From: Acidobacteriota bacterium | GTDB lineage: Bacteria; Acidobacteriota; Blastocatellia; RBC074 | Length of the DNA: 64,000 nt | Direction: 5' to 3' | NCBI GenBank assembly: GCA_018268995.1 | Contig: JAFDVL010000039.1 | Location: 124,001-188,000 of the forward strand | Part shown: positions 34,922 through 43,493 of the stretch, piece after piece | Layout of the letters: each line of letters begins with the position of its first letter | Position numbering within the stretch: position 1 is the first letter of the stretch | Program-made: the position numbers and the translations under genes | Notes under the pieces: model-generated | The model's database searches: none | Seen by the model: only the letters and a program-made list of their open reading frames with translations | What the model was told of the DNA's origin: nothing

Positions 34922-37084
34922 TCACAACCATTTCTTCAGCCACGCGTGAACTTCGCTGTAAAAGAAACGGCTGTCTTCGCCTTTCAGAATCCAGTGGTTG
35001 GCATCGGGAAAGACAATTAATTTGCTGGGGATTTTCTGGCGTTGTAACACGCTCCAGTTTTCGAGCGAGTTGTTAAGCGGGACGCGGAAATCCTGTTCGC
35101 CGACGGTAATCAGCATTGGGGTTTTGAAATTTGCAGCATAGCGGATGGGATTTTGTTTGCGCCAGATTTCGCCCTGCTCCCAAACTGGGCCGCCGTTCGT
35201 GACTTCGCGTGAATAAATCGTGTCGCTCGTGGCCCATTGCGATTCCAGATTCACGAGTCCTGCATGCGAGATCAGGCATTTGTACCGCGTCGTTGTTGCC
35301 TGCAACCAATTTGCCAGATGCCCGCCGTAGCTTGCGCCGCCTGCGGCTTGCCGCGTGCCATCAATAAATTTGAAGCGCTTGATGGCTTCGTCTGCGGCTT
35401 CGTTGATTTCATCGCCGGGCGTTTTGAGCGGATCGCCTTGAATTGATTGCGCAAACCTTTCGCCAAAGCCTGTGGAGCCGGTGTAATTCGTCAGCAATAC
35501 GATGTAGCCCGGCGAGGCAAGCAAGTGATAATTCCAGCGCAGAAAAAATTGGTCGCGCCACATCGAATGCGGCCCGCCGTGAATCACGACAAAGAGCGGA
35601 TATTTTTTGTTTTCGTCAAAGTTCGGCGGCAACACCAACATATTGTGCAGCGTGCGTCCCCGACTGCTGGTCATCCGCCAATCGCGCGTGGGTTGCCAAT
35701 CAATTTGAGCAACGCGCTCGGCATTGAATTTTGTGAGCGGGGCCAGCTTGTCAGGAAATCCATCAGGGCGAATGCCAACGCGCACAATTTCAAGCGGGCT
35801 GACCGCGCTTTCCCAATTTCCCAGCAGGATCAATGAAGAGGCTTTCGATGGAATCACCAGGTTTGTAAAGACGCCGCTGGTCACATCCATGACTCGTTTG
35901 ACTTCACCGCCGCTCGCGGGCAGCGCATAGACTTTTTCGTGATTTTCATCTTCGGCGGTCAGGTAAATCGTTTTGCTGTCGGGGCTGACATCAAAGCTTG
36001 CCACGGAGCGATCAAAATTAGCCGTGAGCACATTGAAATCAACGCTTTTCCTTGTATTCCCATCGGCAGGTTCTGATGCTCCTGTCAGTGGCCAGGTAAT
36101 TTTGGTGATCCGATCCAGGTTATAGAGTTTGTCCTTGCGCATCTCGGTGATGCAATACAAGGCTTTACCGTCCGGGCTAAAACGCGGACGACTGGCAGAA
36201 ATCGTGTAGCCATTTGCCGTGCCATCCGGCGTCAGTTGCATCAGGTTGCTGCCATCGGCTGAGATTTGGTAAAGGCGCGTGTGGGTTTCGGCATAGGCAG
36301 AACGCACGCGGTCAACCATCGCTACAAAGATGATGGATTTGCTATCCGGCGTCCAGACCGCATCCAATTCATCGCCGCCTGAAATAGTTCTGCCAGCAAA
36401 GCCTTTTTCCTGGACGAGTTTTGTCCCCGCCAGAATATCTTTCGCTTTGGCATTTGGTTCGAGCGATTGCACAAACACATGCGATTGTTTGTCGTCCATC
36501 CAGCGATCCCAATTGCGAATGGGAAAGCCTTCAAAAACGCGGGCGTTGTATTTGCGCGCCTTTCGTTCGGCAGCGATTTTCTTATTGTCGTCGTCGTTCA
36601 TCGCGCCGGGAAACACACTTGAGGTAAATAGCAACATTTTTCCATCTGGCGAAAATTGCGGCGCACGCGCGCCAGTCGAAAGCGAAGTCACGCGCACGGC
36701 ATCGCCGGGCTTTCCTACCTCAAGCAAATAAATCTGATTCGCCTCATCGCCTTCGTGGCGCGCGGAAAAGGCGATCTTTTGGCTGTCTGGACTCCAGGTC
36801 GTCCCGCCTTCCGCACCTTTGGTGTTCGTTAGTTTGTGAGGCTTTGCGCTGCCATCCGTCGGCATTATCCATAAATCAGACACAACCTCTTTTTCATCGT
36901 AGCTCGGTTCAACCACCGAAAAGACTATCCATTTGCCGTCCGGGCTGGGAATCGGCGCGCCGATGCGTTTCATCAACCACACATCTTCGTGCGTGATGGC
37001 ATGTTTGGTTTGGGCAATCGGGAAAACAGCGAAAGCAAAAACTGTCAGTAAAGCTAACAACCAATTGGGGCGGATCATAATCAT
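34922..37084 (-). CDS. Secreted S9 family (prolyl oligopeptidase-type) peptidase
   Basis: 720 residues. Signal peptide (LLALLTVFAFAVFPIAQ), then a beta-propeller of repeated PDGKWIVFS / SPDSQKIAFSA-type blades, and a C-terminal alpha/beta hydrolase domain. Catalytic residues by position: Ser585 in GGASYGG, Asp665 in GEQDFRVP, His697 in DANHWI. Likely cleaves dipeptides or acyl-amino acids from short peptides in the periplasm. The frame is open to 37234, but that part lies in a repeat; the ATG at 37084 has GGAGAC upstream. Hairpin repeats flank the gene on both sides. Confidence 0.93.
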   Translation of the reverse strand: MIMIRPNWLLALLTVFAFAVFPIAQTKHAITHEDVWLMKRIGAPIPSPDGKWIVFSVVEPSYDEKEVVSDLWIMPTDGSAKPHKLTNTKGAEGGTTWSPDSQKIAFSARHEGDEANQIYLLEVGKPGDAVRVTSLSTGARAPQFSPDGKMLLFTSSVFPGAMNDDDNKKIAAERKARKYNARVFEGFPIRNWDRWMDDKQSHVFVQSLEPNAKAKDILAGTKLVQEKGFAGRTISGGDELDAVWTPDSKSIIFVAMVDRVRSAYAETHTRLYQISADGSNLMQLTPDGTANGYTISASRPRFSPDGKALYCITEMRKDKLYNLDRITKITWPLTGASEPADGNTRKSVDFNVLTANFDRSVASFDVSPDSKTIYLTAEDENHEKVYALPASGGEVKRVMDVTSGVFTNLVIPSKASSLILLGNWESAVSPLEIVRVGIRPDGFPDKLAPLTKFNAERVAQIDWQPTRDWRMTSSRGRTLHNMLVLPPNFDENKKYPLFVVIHGGPHSMWRDQFFLRWNYHLLASPGYIVLLTNYTGSTGFGERFAQSIQGDPLKTPGDEINEAADEAIKRFKFIDGTRQAAGGASYGGHLANWLQATTTRYKCLISHAGLVNLESQWATSDTIYSREVTNGGPVWEQGEIWRKQNPIRYAANFKTPMLITVGEQDFRVPLNNSLENWSVLQRQKIPSKLIVFPDANHWILKGEDSRFFYSEVHAWLKKWL

Positions 37085-37105
37085 AAACTTGTCTCCGAGG
37101 GAAAG

Positions 37106-37178
37106 GCATGGAGTACAAGTTTCAGCTTGGTTTTTCTCCTGATCATGGCAAGGCCAAGCTGAAGCTTGTACTCCATGC
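37106..37178. repeat. Second copy of the 25-base-core inverted repeat, upstream of the S9 peptidase
   Basis: Arms 37106-37130 and 37154-37178 match as complements at 24 of 25 positions. The arm sequence (starting GCATGGAGTACAAG) is the same as the inner part of the arms at 34798-34911. It lies 22 bases upstream of the peptidase start, so the gene is bracketed by the two copies. Confidence 0.92.
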
Positions 37179-37275
37179 TTCTTGATTGCTTCTTGATTGA
37201 AGTTACCGAAAGAATCTATCACGAATTTCTGCATTCATAATAACTCGTGTAGAGTTGTAGCGACGGATTTGGGTT

Positions 37276-38715
37276 ATGCACATATATTTTCAGCTTCAAC
37301 GCATCCTGCTGCTGGCGCTTCTTGTCAGCTTCGGAGTGTACGCACAATCCAGCTCGCTCAAACAACTCCGCGATCAACTCGTTGCCACAAATGGATTGCG
37401 CGATGCCGATGTCACGGCAGTTGTCAGTGAGCGCGCATTAAATGACACCGTACAACGCTTGTCGGGCTTGGAAATCAGGCTGTCGAATGGCGCAGTCATG
37501 AAAATCAACGGGATCGCAATTGAATTAAAGCCTGCCGCCGCACTCGTGAAATTAGGGGTCCAGGTTGATCCTTCGAGCAAATTCAAAGCAGCAAACTTTC
37601 GCCTGTGGGGAAAGTTGGGGAGCGGTGAAATTCACGGGGCAAATCTGCGCCTGCCTTTTCAATTGACCGATGTTGCTTTTGGGACAGAAGATTCCAAAAG
37701 CCTGTCACTCATGAAATTGATGCTGCGCGATTGGCTGGTGCCGGAAAAATGGAATGCCGCATTGCCGCCGCTGGAAATTCCGATTCAATTAAATCCCACG
37801 ATTGATTTGCCTGCTGCAACCTTTGAATCGAATGGCGAAATGCCCATGATAGTTGAAACGCCCGCCTATCAGGTCAAATTAAATTTCACGCTGGCCGCAT
37901 TGGTAATGCTGAATGGGCGTGCCGTCATTGCCTTGAATTTACAGCCTAAAAATGATCCATCTGCCCCCGCCACAATCAATTCCAAGGAAGATGAGACTGC
38001 GCTGACGAATGAAATCGAACAATTGACGCAGCACCTGACGCTTGATCGTGATGTGCGCTTTCGGATACGCAAGAATGCAATCAATTCCCTGCTGGCCAAT
38101 TTGGCTGCGGCACGCGATATTGATTTAACGGTGAAGCTCAAACAAGGGCGATTGCGTGCTGAAGAGATAGACGCGCTGATTGGCAAAATCCTTAATTACA
38201 CTGATGTCGAATCCGGCGATGGCAAGGCCGATGTAGCCCGACTATCCATCGAAGACATCACCGACACGCGCATTTTTGTTCGGCTGGCAGGACAAGGTGA
38301 TTTGAACGCGAAAGTAAAAGGACGCGAATATGGGGTGCCTTACAGTTTATCGCCGCGCGGGCATTTTTTTATTTCCGATGAACTCCTGCCGATCAACATT
38401 ACAAGCCGCAATGACCGTGTCATCGTACGCGCCGCTTCGGGGGCTGTCGTACCTGTCAAAGTAAATATGACCATTGATGTGATCGGGCGTCCGTTTAGTT
38501 TTACACGAACGGTAAAGTTACAGGCAGATCAATGGCTTAAGGACTTTGAATTGCCGAACATCATCACGCAGGAAATCCAGCTGCCCCGCAAAATCACGTT
38601 CAGCAAAACCAGCGAAATGAATATTACCAGCAGCGAGACCAGCCGCTACACCATTGCCAATTTGCGTGTGGAGATGAAAGAAGAAGCGTTAGAACTTTTG
38701 GCAGATGTCCGATAG
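37276..38715 (+). CDS. Secreted protein of unknown function
   Basis: 479 residues, family not recognised. Signal peptide (ILLLALLVSFGVYAQ). The rest is alternating hydrophobic and polar beta-type sequence with no cysteine and no metal or catalytic motif that I can name; one segment of about 60 residues (near 238-300) is helical and charged. A tandem layout of similar segments (IRLSNGAVMKINGIAIEL, then later VNMTIDVIGRPFSFTRTVKL) suggests a beta-rich lipid- or surface-binding protein, but this is a guess. Next to the VWA gene on the same strand, 158 bases apart. Confidence 0.75.
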   Translation: MHIYFQLQRILLLALLVSFGVYAQSSSLKQLRDQLVATNGLRDADVTAVVSERALNDTVQRLSGLEIRLSNGAVMKINGIAIELKPAAALVKLGVQVDPSSKFKAANFRLWGKLGSGEIHGANLRLPFQLTDVAFGTEDSKSLSLMKLMLRDWLVPEKWNAALPPLEIPIQLNPTIDLPAATFESNGEMPMIVETPAYQVKLNFTLAALVMLNGRAVIALNLQPKNDPSAPATINSKEDETALTNEIEQLTQHLTLDRDVRFRIRKNAINSLLANLAAARDIDLTVKLKQGRLRAEEIDALIGKILNYTDVESGDGKADVARLSIEDITDTRIFVRLAGQGDLNAKVKGREYGVPYSLSPRGHFFISDELLPINITSRNDRVIVRAASGAVVPVKVNMTIDVIGRPFSFTRTVKLQADQWLKDFELPNIITQEIQLPRKITFSKTSEMNITSSETSRYTIANLRVEMKEEALELLADVR

Positions 38716-38835
38716 AAATCGGCTGAACGTGGAACCACAGTCGCACAAAAGAATTTCCCAGGAAACTATTTTGCTGAACCAGCGTTCTGGTGTTGAGGCA
38801 ATTTGAGGAAAACCAAACCTCGTTGCACGCGATGC

Positions 38836-38844
38836 TGGTATAAT
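38836..38844 (+). promoter_or_regulatory. Extended -10 promoter of the VWA gene
   Basis: TGGTATAAT is a perfect extended -10 (TGnTATAAT), about 30 bases before the start codon at 38874. No good -35 is seen at 17 bases, which extended -10 promoters can tolerate. Confidence 0.55.
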
Positions 38845-38873
38845 CCGGCTGCTCCCGAAAAAGGTGATCAGAC

Positions 38874-39953
38874 ATGCATTTATTCAATCGTCATCTTCTT
38901 ATAGCGTTCCTGCTTCTCTTTTCTTTCCTCTCCCTCAGCGCACAAGACAAGCCAAAACAAGAACCGAAAGAAGAAATTCTGCGCGTAGACACGAGCCTTG
39001 TTTCGGTTGATGTGAATGTAACAAGCAAAACGGGAGCCAAAAGCCCGGCGAATTTGAAGGCTGAGGATTTTGCGGTTTTTGAAGATGGCGTGCGACAAAA
39101 GATTGAAAACTTTGCGACAACAGATGTGCCTTTTAATGTTGTGCTGTTAATTGACACTTCAGGCAGCGCCAAAGAAGAAATTGAACTCATGAAAAAGGCC
39201 GCCAAGCGCTTTTTGAACGAGATGCGCGCGCAGGATCGCATCGCGGTTGTCGAATTCAATCAGCGCGTCACGGTGCTGGAAGAACTCACAACCGACCGAG
39301 ACAAGATCGAACACGCAATTGATTTTCTGGAACCCGGCACCGGCACTGCATTTTATGATGCGCTGCAAGTCACGCTGGAAGAAGTGCTGAAAAAGGTAGA
39401 TGGGAGAAAAGCAATCATAGCCTTAACCGACGGCGTGGATTCCACTGGCGGAGGCACGTTTGAAGAGATCATGCCGGAGGTAGAAAAATCCAGAGTGACC
39501 ACCTACATTCTGGAATTGAACACAGAAGCCATTACCGAAAAAGGCATGATGATGGATTGCAGCGAAGAAAAAAGCTTTCATTTCTCGACCAAGCAACTCA
39601 AGAAATACGTGCAGGAGTATGCGGACGGCGCGGATGAAACGCAGTATCAGGATCATTGTGATCTGTCGCGACTTGAACGCATGCAAATTAATCGGCGATT
39701 GTATGAATCTGCTCGCAAGGAAGTGCGCGAAGTAACCTCGCAATCAGGCGGACGCGTCTATCCGTGCAAACGACTCGCAGAAATTGAACCGGCCTATACG
39801 CAAATTGCGGCGGAACTGCGAACGCAATATTCGATTGGTTATTATCCCTCCAATGAAAAGCGCGATGGCAAATGGCGCAAGCTGCGCGTTGAGATTAAGC
39901 GCCCTGGATTAGAGGCAAAATCGAAACCCGGCTATCGAGCACTTGATGAGTAA
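38874..39953 (+). CDS. VWA domain protein (VWFA-related Acidobacterial type)
   Basis: 359 residues. Signal peptide (LLIAFLLLFSFLSLSAQ). A short beta-domain with AEDFAVFEDGVRQKIENF precedes the von Willebrand A fold with the metal site DTSGS at 94-98 and ALTDGVDSTGG further on. The end, LRTQYSIGYYPSNEKRDGKW, is typical of the family known as VWFA-related Acidobacterial domain proteins, which are abundant in that phylum. AAGGTGA lies before the ATG; an intrinsic terminator follows. Function in the cell is unknown; metal-dependent protein binding is inferred. Confidence 0.9.
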   Translation: MHLFNRHLLIAFLLLFSFLSLSAQDKPKQEPKEEILRVDTSLVSVDVNVTSKTGAKSPANLKAEDFAVFEDGVRQKIENFATTDVPFNVVLLIDTSGSAKEEIELMKKAAKRFLNEMRAQDRIAVVEFNQRVTVLEELTTDRDKIEHAIDFLEPGTGTAFYDALQVTLEEVLKKVDGRKAIIALTDGVDSTGGGTFEEIMPEVEKSRVTTYILELNTEAITEKGMMMDCSEEKSFHFSTKQLKKYVQEYADGADETQYQDHCDLSRLERMQINRRLYESARKEVREVTSQSGGRVYPCKRLAEIEPAYTQIAAELRTQYSIGYYPSNEKRDGKWRKLRVEIKRPGLEAKSKPGYRALDE

Positions 39954-40025
39954 AGCTACACCATCCGGTGTGACAAGATTGCCCAGATAGTGCGCAGATT
40001 GTCGCAATTGCCCAGCGCAGTTCCT

Positions 40026-40060
40026 AAAAAAAGCCTGTAAATTCGGGCTTTTTTTCTTTT
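40026..40060 (+). terminator. Intrinsic terminator after the VWA gene
   Basis: AAAAAAAGCC (40026-40035) pairs with GGCTTTTTTT (40046-40055), and the T-rich stretch continues to 40060. It lies 73 bases past the VWA stop. Confidence 0.85.
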
Positions 40061-40124
40061 TTCGGCTCGGCACAATGCTTGCAGAACGAACCAGCGATTT
40101 ACCCCTTATTGCAACGGAGTCGTT

Positions 40125-40241
40125 ATGTTGAGCCATTCCAAAAAACAGCAACAACAAGAAGAAAACGTCCTTTGCAGTGTGCTGCTGGTCTTCAATCTGG
40201 CGCTGCTGGGTGTCTTCATCTTCTTTTGTTTCTCTCGCTAA
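40125..40241 (+). CDS. Possible 38-residue single-pass membrane peptide
   Basis: ATG at 40125 to TAA at 40241. Opening MLSHSKKQQQQEEN is polar and Gln-rich, followed by a hydrophobic segment VLLVFNLALLGVFIFFCF and a terminal Ser-Arg. ACGGAG lies about 6 bases before the ATG. It stands between the VWA terminator and hldC. Too short for statistics; similar tiny membrane proteins are easily missed by annotation. No family recognised. Confidence 0.42.
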   Translation: MLSHSKKQQQQEENVLCSVLLVFNLALLGVFIFFCFSR

Positions 40242-40287
40242 TTGATCGCTTGTCCTGCCTCCCCACCATCAACTACTATTGCCCACG

Positions 40288-40776
<489 letters not shown>

Positions 40777-40797
40777 GCATTACGATTAGTGTCTTGC

Positions 40798-41814
40798 ATG
40801 CCATCCGAATTTTCCTTTATCAATCAAATTCGTCAGCGAGCAACAACAGGCGCAAACAATCTAATTTTAGGTATTGGAGACGACGCTGCCATCTGGCGCG
40901 AACACGAAGGACGGGAAAGATTGATCTCGACAGATTTGTTGATTGAGGATGTTCACTTCAAGCTTGATTACACATCGCTTGCGTGCCTTGGCCACAAAGC
41001 ATTAGCCGTCAGTCTCAGTGATATTGCCGCAATGGGTGGCAGACCCGAATTTGCCCTGCTTTCGCTCGGTCTTCCAAAATCAAAATTAGCCGACCTGAAT
41101 TGGCAGGATTTTTTTGACGGGTATTTCTCACTGGCACAAAAATATGGCGTGGCATTGATTGGCGGTGATACTTCTGCCTCGCCCGATAAAGTTGTCATTG
41201 ATTCGGTTGTGATCGGCACTTGTGCCAGCGGAAAAGCTATTCGACGCAGCGGTGCAAAAATGGGCGAGGCAATTTATGTCACAGGCAGGCTGGGGGCGTC
41301 GGCAATGGGGCTGGAATTACTACAACGCGGCGAGCGCTTGCCCACACAGTCCCCCGATAAAAAAGCCGAGGCCATTCGCGCCCACCTACAACCCGAACCA
41401 CGCGTGAAGTTTGGTGAAAACCTTGGCACGCTCGGTCTGGCCACAGCGTTGATGGATGTAAGCGACGGCTTAGCCCAGGATCTGTCGCACATTTGCGAAG
41501 AAAGTGGGGTTGATGCAGTCCTTGAATACGACGTATTGCCGATTGCGCCGAGCGTCCGGGAATTGGCAGGAACAATAGATAAGGCTTTTTCTTTCGCAAT
41601 CAGCGGCGGCGAAGACTACGAATTGCTCTTTACCGCAAATCCCGAAGCCGAAGCAGCATTAAAAAAATGCGCCTCAGAATGTGCGCTCGAGATTACCCGG
41701 ATCGGTGAAATTATGGCCCGCCAAAATCCTCAGGAAGGGCCGCGTATCTTTCTGAGGCGAAATGGTCGCGTTGATTTGCTGTCCATAACAGGCTACGATC
41801 ACTTTCGCGCTTGA
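40798..41814 (+). CDS. thiL: Thiamine-monophosphate kinase
   Basis: 338 residues. ThiL makes thiamine diphosphate from the monophosphate with ATP. Motifs: GIGDDAAIW, STDLLIEDVHF, SLSDIAAMGGRP, IGGDTSASP, MDVSDGLAQDL, and ISGGEDYELLF, all standard. The frame opens at a GTG (40789); the ATG at 40798 is preferred. It starts 21 bases after hldC, so the two are probably cotranscribed with ttcA. Confidence 0.95.
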   Translation: MPSEFSFINQIRQRATTGANNLILGIGDDAAIWREHEGRERLISTDLLIEDVHFKLDYTSLACLGHKALAVSLSDIAAMGGRPEFALLSLGLPKSKLADLNWQDFFDGYFSLAQKYGVALIGGDTSASPDKVVIDSVVIGTCASGKAIRRSGAKMGEAIYVTGRLGASAMGLELLQRGERLPTQSPDKKAEAIRAHLQPEPRVKFGENLGTLGLATALMDVSDGLAQDLSHICEESGVDAVLEYDVLPIAPSVRELAGTIDKAFSFAISGGEDYELLFTANPEAEAALKKCASECALEITRIGEIMARQNPQEGPRIFLRRNGRVDLLSITGYDHFRA

Positions 41815-41846
41815 ATTATATCTCTTAAGAATTGGTGTTTTAATTA

Positions 41847-42704
41847 ATGATAACGGCTGAAGAAAGACGTAAAAAAATCCTGCTTCGTAAAATGGGCGAA
41901 GCGATTAAAGACTTCGGGATGATTACCGAAGGAGACAAAATCATGGTCTGCCTGAGCGGTGGCAAAGATAGCTATTCAATGCTGTCGCTGCTGTTGGAAC
42001 TCCGGCGCAAAGCACCTGTGAATTTTGAATTGCTCGCCGTCAATTTGGATCAGAAACAACCCGGCTTCCCGGAACATGTGCTGCCCGAATATTTGACCAG
42101 CATTAATGTTCCTTTTCGCATTGAAGAACAAGACACATATTCTGTGGTCAAACGACTGGAGCCAAGAACCTATTGCTCGGTCTGTGCGCGCCTGCGACGT
42201 GGAATTTTGTATCGTGTTGCAGTCGAAGAAGGTTGCACGAAAATCGCACTTGGCCATCACGCCGATGATTGCGTCAACACGTTTTTGATGAATGTATTTT
42301 ACGTTGGGCAATTAAAAGCCATGCCTCCCGTACTGCGCTCCGACGATGGACGCAATACAATTATTCGTCCAATGATTTACTGCTGGGAAAAGGAAGTTGC
42401 AGAGTACGCAGCAGATCAAAACTTCCCGATCATCCCTTGTAACCTCTGTGGCTCGCAGGAAAATCTCAAGCGTAAAAAAGTCAAAAAGTTTCTCGACCTG
42501 ATCGAACAAACAGATTTCCCGCATGTCCGCAAATCGTTGTTAACTGCGCTGGGCAATGTGACGACAACGCATTTGCTTGACCCACGAAAATTTGATTTCA
42601 AATCGCTTTCATCTTCTGTTGGGGATGTAGAAGCAGAATTAGATGATGCAATCGGCTTTCATGAACCGATTGAGCAGCGTTCGCAGTTTGCCATCCTGCA
42701 ATGA
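41847..42704 (+). CDS. ttcA: tRNA 2-thiocytidine(32) synthetase TtcA
   Basis: 285 residues. TtcA adds sulfur to C32 of tRNA anticodon loops. PP-loop SGGKDS at 37-42, the cysteine pair C110 and C113 (TYCSVCARLR) and a third cysteine site at 198/201 (PCNLCGSQ) match the three cysteines that hold the [4Fe-4S] cluster. GHHADD and the RPMIYCWE block are also present. Part of a short housekeeping run with thiL. Confidence 0.93.
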   Translation: MITAEERRKKILLRKMGEAIKDFGMITEGDKIMVCLSGGKDSYSMLSLLLELRRKAPVNFELLAVNLDQKQPGFPEHVLPEYLTSINVPFRIEEQDTYSVVKRLEPRTYCSVCARLRRGILYRVAVEEGCTKIALGHHADDCVNTFLMNVFYVGQLKAMPPVLRSDDGRNTIIRPMIYCWEKEVAEYAADQNFPIIPCNLCGSQENLKRKKVKKFLDLIEQTDFPHVRKSLLTALGNVTTTHLLDPRKFDFKSLSSSVGDVEAELDDAIGFHEPIEQRSQFAILQ

Positions 42705-42806
42705 ACCGTTTGCGGCTGGTCAGTTGGCAGGAAGGCGAGTCAATGTTAAGATCGCCCTCCGCTGCCAGGCTATCCGAAAACGAGAATATAAACTACAGGA
42801 AATCTG

Positions 42807-43400
42807 ATGGAAAATCTGACCCCGCCGACCAAGCTTGTGCAAATCGAGCCGCTGAGAAAAGCCAGCTCAATTCATACCGCATCCACAGAAAATCAATTGA
42901 ATCCCAAACCAGTCACCGACATTCAGCTTCCGCCGATTCCGTCTGATGGGTGGGTCTATGCGATGAAGACATATGCGCTGTCGCGCAAATTGCTTGGCTT
43001 TTTATATACAACGCACTCCTATGGAGCGACGCGGCGCTGGCTGATGGCAACGTTTTTACCCGATAAGATTCTGTACCGCTGGAAACCATACCAACGCGGC
43101 GGCTGTAATCGTTGCGGCTCGTGCTGCAAAATCGTTTTCAAATGTCCCTTTTATTATGAGGACGGAAAAACCACGGCCTGCATGGTTTACACAACCAAAC
43201 ACGCCGTGCCCCCCTGTGTCACCTTCCCTGTTGATCCGCAGGATTTGCGCGAGGTACAACGCGAAGTTGCCCCGGCTCCTTGTCCCTTTTATTTTGAGGG
43301 AGCACCGGAACACCCAACCACCTGGGGCGCGATCAAGGCTGAACTTCGCGCGGAATGGAGAAAGCGCAAGAGCAAGCTGAAAGAAGCTTTTGATTTTTAA
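42807..43400 (+). CDS. YkgJ-type cysteine-cluster protein
   Basis: 197 residues. A Cys-rich motif CNRCGSCCKIVFKCPF (about 98-113) and further cysteines (ACMVY, PPCVTF, APCPFYF) match the YkgJ family of putative zinc or iron-sulfur proteins of unknown function. AGGAAA lies before the ATG. A strong bidirectional terminator follows. Confidence 0.88.
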   Translation: MENLTPPTKLVQIEPLRKASSIHTASTENQLNPKPVTDIQLPPIPSDGWVYAMKTYALSRKLLGFLYTTHSYGATRRWLMATFLPDKILYRWKPYQRGGCNRCGSCCKIVFKCPFYYEDGKTTACMVYTTKHAVPPCVTFPVDPQDLREVQREVAPAPCPFYFEGAPEHPTTWGAIKAELRAEWRKRKSKLKEAFDF

Positions 43401-43436
43401 ATCGCGGCGATTCATCGTTGCACGCCGATAAGAAAA

Positions 43437-43471
43437 AAGGCTGAGAGAAAAATCTCTCAGCCTTTGCTTTT
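43437..43471. terminator. Bidirectional intrinsic terminator
   Basis: A perfect 12-base stem, AAAGGCTGAGAG (43437-43448) with CTCTCAGCCTTT (43455-43466), flanked by A-rich sequence on the left and T-rich on the right. It serves the cysteine-cluster gene on + and the large receptor on -, whose stop is at 43494. Confidence 0.92.
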
Positions 43472-43493
43472 GTCCGCGTCTCTTTGCCAGACC

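Noticed and set aside
37085..37234. 50-codon extension of the S9 peptidase frame
   Set aside because: It runs through the hairpin repeat and would move the signal peptide away from the N-terminus.
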